Both the position numbers and the translations under genes were made by a program. DNA of 5,197 bases from NCBI GenBank assembly GCA_007135385.1, contig SLIY01000456.1, positions 1 to 5,197 on the forward strand. Direction: 5' to 3'. Shown one piece after another: positions 1 through 4,966 of the stretch. This DNA is from Leptolyngbyaceae cyanobacterium CSSed165cm_216 (GTDB lineage: Bacteria; Cyanobacteriota; Cyanobacteriia; Phormidesmidales; Phormidesmidaceae). Position 1 is the first letter of the stretch. Each line of letters starts with the position of its first letter. The notes under the pieces are model-generated. The model was not told where the DNA came from. It saw only the letters and a list, made by a program, of their open reading frames with translations, and did not search any database.

Positions 1-191
1 CGGTTAACTGGCTGGGAAAAATGATGATTACTCTAGCCGAGGGTATCAGGTGCTGGGTATCAGGAATAGTTGGCCTACTAATACCACATAGTAATGCCCT
101 ATAGTTTTGACTAGTCTTTAATGCACGCCCTAATACTCTGCGGCATAGGTCAACTAACTGTTCCTATCACCTGCCACCTGACTTACGCCAG
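1..191. other. Left-edge region without a convincing gene
   Basis: This stretch lies downstream of the small minus-strand gene ending at 192. One plus-strand frame is open from the window edge to a TAG at 102-104 and could be the tail of a protein that begins outside the window. Another frame is open from the edge to a TGA at 22-24. Neither tail has recognisable features, so I do not call a gene. The stretch contains a tandem direct repeat, listed separately, and two close copies of CACCTG (168-173 and 175-180). I see no hairpin with a T-run that would end the small gene. Confidence 0.5.
41..64. repeat. Short tandem direct repeat, GGGTATCAGG twice
   Basis: The decamer GGGTATCAGG occurs at 41-50 and again at 55-64, separated by TGCT, giving a period of 14 bases. 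Only two units are present. It may be a remnant of a short tandemly repeated repetitive element of the kind common between cyanobacterial genes, or chance. The shorter string TATCAGGTG at 44-52 occurs again at 4717-4725 in another intergenic region. Confidence 0.5.
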
Positions 192-395
192 CTAATATGA
201 GGATGAGGGACTACTACCACCGGATTGGTTGATACAGCCTGATTTATTGACATAGCGACAGACTCGGGCATATAGCTTGGCCCGGGTGCCAGGGGGGCCA
301 ACGGAAAATATAACCCGATCGCCGCCAACAATACCGACTAGAATCTTGACGCCACAGACAGGACAAGTTTGAGTACTAGGGCCAGCCATGATCAC
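192..395 (-). CDS. Small four-cysteine protein, possible zinc ribbon, unknown function
   Basis: This short gene encodes up to 67 residues. It has a CPVCG pair (C11, C14) near the N-terminus and two further cysteines (C46, C54) near the C-terminus, a spacing that could hold one zinc ion in a ribbon-like fold. Between them are the segments GGDRVIF and SVGPPGTRAKLYARVC, followed by CINQ and a serine-rich tail. The patterned cysteines and compact GPPGTRAKLYARVC block argue for a real gene, and the block resembles small conserved hypothetical proteins I associate with cyanobacteria, though I cannot confirm that here. There is no signal peptide or membrane segment. The first start is GTG at 395; an ATG two codons in (389) gives MAGPSTQ and is equally plausible. 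Neither has a clear Shine-Dalgarno sequence. It points the same way as cofG but lies 286 bp downstream, so it probably has its own promoter. Function is unknown; a nucleic-acid or protein-binding role would be a guess. Confidence 0.7.
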   Translation of the reverse strand: MIMAGPSTQTCPVCGVKILVGIVGGDRVIFSVGPPGTRAKLYARVCRYVNKSGCINQSGGSSPSSSY

Positions 396-681
396 CGCTC
401 GAATAAGACAAAATCAGCCTATCCCTGGTTCTGCAAGGGAGGGAACAGGGTGCTGACAGCATCTTATCGGAGGGGGAGTACTAGCTCAGTGAGTTGCAAC
501 TTGCTGTAACACAGTAGCCCCTAAGTGGAATAACGCCTTAGGGAAATTACTCGGAAAGTAGCCCCGCTTTATTCGGCGAGTGTAGCAGCTTTAGGGCGGG
601 CATCACTCTCCGGTCTTCCTGGAGTGCTATTTGCTGGCTGTAGGATAGTTTGCGCCCACTATTAGGGGGACCATTTTTGGC
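396..681. other. Intergenic region with several short inverted repeats
   Basis: This gap between the cofG stop and the start of the small cysteine protein has no ORF of note. It contains CCCTAAG (519-525) paired with CTTAGGG (537-543), and CTCCGG (608-613) paired with CCTGGAG (618-624) with one bulged base. GCCCCGC (561-567) can pair with GCGGGC (596-601) with one bulge. AGTAGCCCC occurs directly repeated at 513-521 and 557-565. In the minus direction GGCCA-AAAA-TGGTC can fold right after the cofG stop codon, but no T-run follows. The region could hold a leader for the small gene or a small RNA; I recognise no known RNA family and no convincing promoter in it. Confidence 0.5.
519..543. repeat. 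Perfect 7-bp inverted repeat
   Basis: CCCTAAG at 519-525 is the exact reverse complement of CTTAGGG at 537-543, with an 11-base loop. It lies in the gap between cofG and the small cysteine-protein gene. There is no adjacent T-run on either strand, so it is not a classical intrinsic terminator. It may be an RNA hairpin or a protein-binding site. Confidence 0.55.
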
Positions 682-1641
682 CTAAAGGCGATCGCGCCAT
701 GTCTTAACCAGTGCGGCTAGCGCTGGAGATAGCCAACTATCGTATTGAGGATAGACGGGGAGCCGTCGACGAAGTTGCCAAGCCGCTGGGGCGATCGCTT
801 CAGCAAGACTGTCTGGACAAGGGTGATCATAGTCTGGATTAACTTCATCCACCGGGCTAATGCCACCGATATCTCTAGCACCAGCATCAAGGCAAGCCAA
901 CAGGGTCGAGCGGCTGACCAGATTGGGAGGAATTTGTAGGGTAATGGAAGCGGGTAGGTGGGCTTTGGCCAGGGTAACGGCCCGCAACAGATCCACTTCT
1001 GCTAAGGCATTACCGGTCACGATCTGACGCTGGCCGGGGCTATGAGGCTGGAGAATCACTTCCTGAATGTGACCGTAGCGACCCTGAATCGCCGCGATCG
1101 CCGTTAACGAGTCTACCCAGTCGACCTCAGTTTCTCCCAAACCCAACAGGAGACCAGTGGTAAACGGGATAGCCATTTCCCCCGCCCAGGTGAGTTGCTG
1201 CAAGCGTAGCTCCGGTCGCTTGCTAGGGGCATGGCGATGTACGGTCTCCAACAATTGGGGGGACACCTGCTCCACCATCAAGCCCATAGAAACGTTCACC
1301 TGCTTCAGCTGGGTCAGTTCCGCCCAGGATAAGGGGCCAACATTGGTGTGGGGTAATAGTCCAGCCTCTAAGGCCAGGTCGCAGAGGCGATAAATATGAC
1401 GAAACCAATCGGCACGACGTTGACTACCGGGGGCAACCTCGCCACTTAGAATCAGAACTTCAATCACCCCTTGGCGGCGTAAGCTTACCAGTCGCTCTGC
1501 CGCCTCGGTTAAGCTTAACCAGGGAGATTGGCCAGGGTCAGTACGAAAGTTACAGTAGGTGCAACGGTTGAAGCATTCATAGGTCGGCACTAAGGTATAA
1601 GCCGGACTGTAAGTAATGATGCGACAAGCGTCAAAAGGCAT
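682..1641 (-). CDS. cofG: 7,8-didemethyl-8-hydroxy-5-deazariboflavin (FO) synthase subunit CofG
   Basis: This 319-residue radical-SAM enzyme is the second half of FO synthase. In the known pathway CofH joins tyrosine to 5-amino-6-ribitylaminouracil and CofG closes the ring to give the deazaflavin FO, in the cytosol. The iron-sulfur motif CxxxCxxC is C23, C27 and C30, within YECFNRCTYCNFR. Other core features are the SGE turn (66-68), the glycine-rich GLLLGLGET (163-171) and a C-terminal GARDIGGISPVDEVNPDYDHP block. That last block resembles the CofG family ending and separates it from CofH. Length is normal for a stand-alone CofG. The ATG at 1641 is the first start after an in-frame TGA; no good Shine-Dalgarno precedes it. 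In cyanobacteria FO (8-HDF) is the antenna pigment of certain photolyases, so a light or DNA-repair link is expected. No cofH or photolyase gene lies in this window. The gene follows the rhodanese gene on the same strand after 157 bp. The family call is secure; the physiological role is inferred. Confidence 0.93.
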   Translation of the reverse strand: MPFDACRIITYSPAYTLVPTYECFNRCTYCNFRTDPGQSPWLSLTEAAERLVSLRRQGVIEVLILSGEVAPGSQRRADWFRHIYRLCDLALEAGLLPHTNVGPLSWAELTQLKQVNVSMGLMVEQVSPQLLETVHRHAPSKRPELRLQQLTWAGEMAIPFTTGLLLGLGETEVDWVDSLTAIAAIQGRYGHIQEVILQPHSPGQRQIVTGNALAEVDLLRAVTLAKAHLPASITLQIPPNLVSRSTLLACLDAGARDIGGISPVDEVNPDYDHPCPDSLAEAIAPAAWQLRRRLPVYPQYDSWLSPALAALVKTWRDRL

Positions 1642-1650
1642 AGCAATAAT

Positions 1651-1662
1651 GATCAGGTGATC
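1651..1662. repeat. Inverted repeat GATCA-GG-TGATC beside the cofG start
   Basis: Two 5-base arms, GATCA and TGATC, flank a 2-base centre and end nine bases before the cofG ATG. With so short a loop it would form at best a 4-bp RNA stem, so a DNA-binding dimer site is the more natural reading. It is short enough to be chance. Confidence 0.35.
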
Positions 1663-1713
1663 TCAACACATAGGACTAATACCTACTGTGCCCCTAACTT
1701 GCCTCTCAATGGG

Positions 1714-1742
1714 TTGATAATGCAACCTGTTGTCGACAACAA
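1714..1742 (-). promoter_or_regulatory. Candidate cofG promoter
   Basis: Read on the minus strand, TTGTTG (1742-1737) and TATCAA (1719-1714) stand 17 bp apart, matching the sigma-70 boxes at 3 and 4 of 6 positions. The start point would fall near 1707, giving a leader of roughly 65 bases. The -35 box overlaps the 14-bp palindrome at 1728-1741, a typical place for a repressor. The boxes are weak, so this is a candidate only. Confidence 0.3.
1728..1741. promoter_or_regulatory. 14-bp perfect palindrome, candidate operator upstream of cofG
   Basis: TGTTGTCGACAACA is identical to its reverse complement. It lies 86 bp upstream of the cofG start and overlaps the candidate -35 box. Perfect 14-bp symmetry in an intergenic region suggests a binding site for a dimeric regulator. 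It does not match the cyanobacterial LexA-type or NtcA-type (GTA-N8-TAC) consensus as I know them, so I cannot name the regulator. Confidence 0.5.
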
Positions 1743-1769
1743 TGACCTAGCGTTTCCCCTGAAACCAGT

Positions 1770-1793
1770 CTGGGCATGCAGCTGCATGCCCAG
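1770..1793 (-). terminator. 24-bp perfect palindrome (hairpin) just after the rhodanese stop
   Basis: The half-arm CTGGGCATGCAG (1770-1781) is followed directly by its exact reverse complement (1782-1793). As RNA it folds into a 10-bp, GC-rich stem closed by an AGCU tetraloop. It begins five bases after the rhodanese stop codon in the direction of transcription, where a terminator or 3'-end stabilising hairpin is expected. No T-run follows on the minus strand, so it is not a classical intrinsic terminator; it could instead protect or process mRNA, or bind a protein. The palindrome itself is certain; its role is inferred. Confidence 0.6.
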
Positions 1794-1798
1794 TAAGA

Positions 1799-2176
1799 TC
1801 AAACGGCAGCCATCATTACCGCTTCTACAGGAAAACCAGCCGCTTTCCAAGCCGCTACGCCACCCCGCAAAATGGAAACCCGCGAAAATCCAGCCTGGCG
1901 CAGTTGGTCGGCGATGATAGCCGACTCATCATCAGCGTTGCTGTAGATGTACAAGTCACGGTCCGACTCAAAGCACTTGGGCGCTGCAGTCAACAACCCA
2001 TCGGCAGGAATGGAAATTGCTCCAGTGATATGACTATTATTGAATTCGCTGCGATCGCGGACGTCAATGATAGTTAGGGCTGGCTCGCCCCAATCCAGCC
2101 GCTCCTTTAGGTCGTAGACACGGGATTCGGGCTGCATCGGCGATGGCTTCGGGAATAAACCAAAAATACGATTCAT
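1799..2176 (-). CDS. Single-domain rhodanese-like protein with serine in place of the catalytic cysteine
   Basis: This 125-residue protein is one rhodanese homology domain preceded by a short N-terminal extension (MNRIFGLFPKPSPMQP). The family signatures are present: IIDVRDRSEF (36-45) followed by HITGAISIP (49-57), and LRGGVAAWKAAGFPVE (103-118) at the end. Active rhodaneses carry a CxxGxR-type loop after the central beta strand. Here the strand DLYIY leads into S79 and the loop SNADDES (79-85), so the sulfur-carrying cysteine is serine and the usually basic loop is acidic. The only cysteine, C68, is outside the loop. Sulfurtransferase activity is therefore unlikely; a binding or scaffolding role fits better but is inferred. 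There is no signal peptide or membrane segment. The ATG at 2176 has an AAGGA 11 bases upstream and a sound promoter further up. It is divergent from mutL and followed on the same strand by cofG after 157 bp containing a strong hairpin. Confidence 0.88.
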   Translation of the reverse strand: MNRIFGLFPKPSPMQPESRVYDLKERLDWGEPALTIIDVRDRSEFNNSHITGAISIPADGLLTAAPKCFESDRDLYIYSNADDESAIIADQLRQAGFSRVSILRGGVAAWKAAGFPVEAVMMAAV

Positions 2177-2179
2177 GAT

Positions 2180-2192
2180 AAGGAAGATCCTT
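2180..2192 (-). promoter_or_regulatory. Rhodanese ribosome-binding site inside a small inverted repeat
   Basis: On the minus strand AAGGA (2192-2188) is the best Shine-Dalgarno match, 11 bases from the ATG, which is somewhat long. It is followed by TCT and then TCCTT, its exact reverse complement, so the site could fold into a 5-bp mini-hairpin that hides it. Such a short stem would be only marginally stable. Confidence 0.4.
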
Positions 2193-2217
2193 GAGAGAAG
2201 AGAGAACGAACACCTTT

Positions 2218-2246
2218 AATGTAACAAACCTTAAAATTTATCGCAA
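2218..2246 (-). promoter_or_regulatory. Promoter of the rhodanese-like gene
   Basis: On the minus strand TTGCGA (2246-2241) and TACATT (2223-2218) are spaced exactly 17 bp apart in AT-rich DNA, each matching the sigma-70 consensus at 4 of 6 positions. Transcription would start near 2211, giving a leader of about 35 bases that contains the AAGGA site. Confidence 0.5.
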
Positions 2247-2313
2247 ACTTTTGTTTAGAAAAGTGGACAAAATCGCCAAATACTCATGTCACTTGCATTG
2301 AAAACTATCAATC

Positions 2314-2333
2314 AATTGCGGTGGCGGGCAATT
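2314..2333. repeat. Inverted repeat AATTGC/GCAATT upstream of mutL
   Basis: AATTGC (2314-2319) and GCAATT (2328-2333) are exact reverse complements with an 8-base, G-rich centre (GGTGGCGG). The site is 43 bp before the mutL start and overlaps the weak candidate -35 box, so it could be an operator or a leader hairpin, depending on where transcription begins. Confidence 0.45.
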
Positions 2334-2343
2334 CCTTTAGGAT
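2316..2343 (+). promoter_or_regulatory. Weak candidate mutL promoter
   Basis: TTGCGG (2316-2321) and TAGGAT (2338-2343) are 16 bp apart and match the consensus at 3 and 4 of 6 positions. Transcription would start near 2350, with a leader of about 27 bases. This is the best-placed pair I found in the divergent region, but the match is poor. Confidence 0.22.
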
Positions 2344-2376
2344 GGCAATAGCTCTACCCAGTCTTCTCCGGCGGCA

Positions 2377-4113
2377 ATGGCCATTAATCCACCCCCGACT
2401 GACAGCAGTTCAACCGCACTCACTATTCAAGCGCTACCCACCGAGGTAGTTCACCACATTGCCGCTGGCGAGGTGATTGATTCCTTTGGGGCCGTGGTGC
2501 GAGAACTGGTGGATAATGCTTTGGATGCTCGAGCAACCCACATTGACATTGGGTTGTGGCCCGAGCGAGGCCAAATTAAGGTGGCGGATAACGGTACTGG
2601 CATGGCCAAGGCCGATTTACTCGTGGCCGCGGTGCCTCACAGCACTAGTAAAATTCGCACCCAACAGGATCTTTGGCAGATTGAAAGCTTAGGATTTCGG
2701 GGAGAAGCTTTACATAGTCTGGCCCAGGCAGCCCAATTGCAGATTTGCAGTCGTCCTCCCGGTAACACGGCGGGCTGGCAAATGACCTATACCCCCCAGG
2801 GGAACGCTGAAGGGGAGATACCTGTGGCGATGGCCTCTGGCACCGTTGTGACGGTGACAGATTTATTTGGCCAATGGCCAGCCCGGCGGCAGCGATTACC
2901 TGCCCAAACTCGGCAACTAAAAGAGGTGCAATGGGTGGTTTATCACAGTGCCCTAGCCCATCCAGAGGTCACTTGGACAGTACACCTGAGCGATCGCCCT
3001 TGGCTACGCCTAACCCCAGGGGATACCGCCATGTCGCTGATTCCTCAAATGCTCAAGACCGTTGCTGTCGCTGATCTGCGGCAAGGGGATGACCGCAGCA
3101 AAAATATGGTTCAAGCCACCCCCGCGTCTCTATCTGACCATCACCTCTATGGGGTGATCGGTCTACCGGATCGCTGCCATCGCCCCCGCCCCGACTGGGT
3201 AAAAGTTGCCGTCAATGGTCGCCTGGTGTCGATCGCAGATCTAGAGCAGGGCATTATTCAGGCTTTTCGCCACACGCTGCCCCGGCATCGCTATCCCCTG
3301 TGTTTTGTGCATTTGTCCGTTGACCCCAACCACATTGACTGGAATCGTAGCCCCGATAAATCAACCCTATACCTGCATCAGATGGACCACTGGGTAACCC
3401 AGGTGCAAGGGTTAATCAATACCCTGCTAGCAGGTCAGGCCGATACCCTTTCTGAGCAGAGTCACCAGCGGCGGGTAACCCAGCTGATCAAAGCGGCTGA
3501 TCAACCCGGTGCCTACGGCGGCCCAGGCATAGCCCCGGTTAACCTATCTGATCCATTACCCCAGCCAGAAAAGACATCCCTGCGGGCGATCGCCCAAGTC
3601 CACGATCGCTACATTTTGGCCGAACAGCCTGACGGCCTCTGCCTGATTGAGCAACATATTGCCCATGAGCGTGTCCTGTACGAGCGACTCCAAGATCGCT
3701 GGCAAATTGTGCCGCTGACGCCTCCGGTCGTGCTTGATCATGTCTCAGACCAACAGGTTAACCAGTTGCAGCGTCTAGGACTAGCGATCGAACCCTTTGG
3801 GCCTCAGGGTTGGGCCGTTCGCAGTGCCCCCGCCCCCCTGATCCAGCACCCCGATCGAGCGGAGGCCCTCTTAGAACTTAGCCAGGGGGGAGATTTGCAG
3901 GCGGCCCAAGTGGCGATCGCCTGCCGCACCGCCCTACGCAACGGCACCCCCCTCACCCTAGAGGCCATGCAGCAACTATTGGACGACTGGCAACAAACTC
4001 GCCAACCGCGCACCTGCCCCCATGGTCGCCCCATTTGCTTGACACTCAAAGAAAGCAGTCTAGCCCGCTACTTCAGGCGGCACTGGGTAGTGGGAAAAAG
4101 CCACGGAATTTAA
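2377..4113 (+). CDS. mutL: DNA mismatch repair protein MutL (endonuclease type)
   Basis: MutL links mismatch recognition by MutS to strand removal. The N-terminal GHKL ATPase is complete: ELVDNALDA with E43 and N47, DNGTGM (71-76), TSK (90-92) and GFRGEAL (106-112). VNGR (279-282) lies in the transducer domain, and K328 in NRSPDK sits where the family has its active-site lysine. A linker (about 350-400) leads to the C-terminal dimerisation domain. There EQHIAHERVLYE (425-436) fills the DQHA(x)2E(x)4E endonuclease position, with Asp replaced by Glu. IACR (C516) and CPHGRP (C547, H549) are the metal-site partners, so this is a nicking MutL, as in bacteria that lack MutH. RWQIVP (441-446) aligns with the clamp-binding QEMIVP of Bacillus MutL but lacks its first Gln. 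The 578-residue length is normal for cyanobacteria. The ATG at 2377 leaves about 15 residues before the conserved IQALPTEV; no Shine-Dalgarno is visible. It is divergent from the rhodanese gene and converges on the NYN gene. Confidence 0.96.
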   Translation: MAINPPPTDSSSTALTIQALPTEVVHHIAAGEVIDSFGAVVRELVDNALDARATHIDIGLWPERGQIKVADNGTGMAKADLLVAAVPHSTSKIRTQQDLWQIESLGFRGEALHSLAQAAQLQICSRPPGNTAGWQMTYTPQGNAEGEIPVAMASGTVVTVTDLFGQWPARRQRLPAQTRQLKEVQWVVYHSALAHPEVTWTVHLSDRPWLRLTPGDTAMSLIPQMLKTVAVADLRQGDDRSKNMVQATPASLSDHHLYGVIGLPDRCHRPRPDWVKVAVNGRLVSIADLEQGIIQAFRHTLPRHRYPLCFVHLSVDPNHIDWNRSPDKSTLYLHQMDHWVTQVQGLINTLLAGQADTLSEQSHQRRVTQLIKAADQPGAYGGPGIAPVNLSDPLPQPEKTSLRAIAQVHDRYILAEQPDGLCLIEQHIAHERVLYERLQDRWQIVPLTPPVVLDHVSDQQVNQLQRLGLAIEPFGPQGWAVRSAPAPLIQHPDRAEALLELSQGGDLQAAQVAIACRTALRNGTPLTLEAMQQLLDDWQQTRQPRTCPHGRPICLTLKESSLARYFRRHWVVGKSHGI

Positions 4114-4133
4114 ATAGCAGCCTTATTGTCTTG

Positions 4134-4655
4134 TCAATCTTTCTCAATGTACTTGCGGACCTTATTGAGGTCGATATAGCAGTCGGTGGCGTTACGCAGT
4201 TCTCGGGCAATCATCCCTTCTGTAGAGACCACGGTAATGTGAGTGCTTTTAGAACGTAATAACTCTATGGCCCGTTCAAAATCACCATCGCCACTAAATA
4301 AAACCACCTCGTCATATTGATCGACAGTATTGAACATATCGATGGCAATCTCGATGTCTAAATTGGCTTTTTGGGAATACCGTCCTGAATTATCGTCGTA
4401 ATATTCTTTCAGGATCTTAGTGCGAACAGTATAGCCCAGGCTGATCAGCGCATCTCGGAAACCTCTCTGATCTTGAGGATCCTTCAACCCTGTATACCAA
4501 AAAGCATTAACCAGAGTGGCACCACCGTCTTTGGTCAGAAAATACTCTAGTACCCGTTTAGGGTCAAAAAACCAGCCATTTTTCTGCTGAGCATAAAACA
4601 TATTGTTGCCATCAACAAAAATCGAAAGGCGTTTTAGACCGTGCTTACAAGACAT
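4134..4655 (-). CDS. LabA/DUF88-family NYN-domain protein
   Basis: This 173-residue protein is essentially one NYN (PIN-like) domain, a fold found in metal-dependent RNases. The acidic metal-binding pattern is complete: IFVDGNN (12-18, with D15 and N18), KANLDIEIAIDM (96-107, with D100 and D106) and FSGDGDFERAI (120-130, with S121, D123 and D125). VVSTEGMIARELRNATD (142-158) is the typical closing block. It strongly resembles the cyanobacterial LabA/LalA group. In Synechococcus elongatus LabA takes part in negative feedback on clock-controlled gene expression, through a route that involves RpaA. I cannot tell whether this is the LabA orthologue or a paralogue, so I give no symbol. An RNase activity is possible from the fold but not shown by the sequence. 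The ATG at 4655 is close behind a good promoter and has no Shine-Dalgarno. Its stop is 20 bp from the convergent mutL stop. There is no signal peptide or membrane segment. Confidence 0.9.
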   Translation of the reverse strand: MSCKHGLKRLSIFVDGNNMFYAQQKNGWFFDPKRVLEYFLTKDGGATLVNAFWYTGLKDPQDQRGFRDALISLGYTVRTKILKEYYDDNSGRYSQKANLDIEIAIDMFNTVDQYDEVVLFSGDGDFERAIELLRSKSTHITVVSTEGMIARELRNATDCYIDLNKVRKYIEKD

Positions 4656-4677
4656 AAAAGATCGATTTAGATATAGT

Positions 4678-4705
4678 TTTATAATTAATCAGCTTAATCA
4701 ATCAA
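4678..4705 (-). promoter_or_regulatory. Promoter of the NYN-domain gene
   Basis: On the minus strand TTGATT (4705-4700) and TATAAA (4683-4678) are 16 bp apart, matching the sigma-70 boxes at 4 and 5 of 6 positions. The start would be near 4671, giving a leader of only about 15 bases, which fits the lack of a Shine-Dalgarno site. The spacer holds a direct repeat, TTAATCA on the plus strand at 4685-4691 and 4694-4700, which could be a regulator site. Confidence 0.5.
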
Positions 4706-4921
4706 TAAGATCAGACTATCAGGTGGGATGAATTGACTCTGACATCTTTGAACCATGATTGCAGCAATCCAGTGAGTTCTCTAATCAGGGGTAATCTCCC
4801 AAGAGCTAATTCCATCAAGGAAGTTGTCAGATCATGAATCATTTCACATCTTGGCAGGAAACATACAGTTTAGCGGTTTCCCTAAAAAATATCTAGCCCC
4901 ATCATCACCTGGCCAGCCTCT

Positions 4922-4966
4922 GAGGTCGGTCGCCCTAACTGGCTATCGGTAAACTAACCCGACCTC
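4922..4966. repeat. Perfect 8-bp inverted repeat enclosing a 29-base loop
   Basis: GAGGTCGG (4922-4929) and CCGACCTC (4959-4966) are exact reverse complements. The 29-base interior has only weak pairing of its own, such as GCC (4932-4934) with GGC (4941-4943). No T-run follows on either strand, so it is not an intrinsic terminator. It may belong to a structured RNA or a spaced protein-binding site. Confidence 0.5.

Noticed and set aside
21..104. 28-codon plus-strand ORF starting MMITLAEG
   Set aside because: Its frame is open from the window edge, it has no ribosome-binding site and it passes through the tandem repeat; it is more likely chance or an unidentifiable tail.
471..545. tRNA-like start (GGGGGAGTACTAGCTCAGT) around 471-489
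   Set aside because: The TAGCTCAGT string resembles a tRNA D-arm, but there is no matching GAGC arm, no T-loop GTTCRA motif and no acceptor pairing.
745..939. Plus-strand 64-codon ORF opposite cofG
   Set aside because: It lies wholly on the opposite strand of a well-supported gene and its product shows no domain or pattern.
1657..1917. Plus-strand 86-codon ORF across the 1642-1798 gap into the rhodanese gene
   Set aside because: It overlaps the rhodanese coding region antisense and spans the 24-bp palindrome. The product has no recognisable motif and no ribosome-binding site.
4035..4259. Plus-strand 74-codon ORF over the mutL end and the NYN gene
   Set aside because: It is out of frame with mutL and antisense to the conserved C-terminus of the NYN protein; the hydrophobic stretch is a by-product of the opposite strand.
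4834..4896. 20-codon ORF preceded by AAGGAAG
   Set aside because: The spacing from AAGGA to ATG is 12 bases, the ORF runs through an inverted repeat and the peptide has no features; a real leader peptide cannot be supported.
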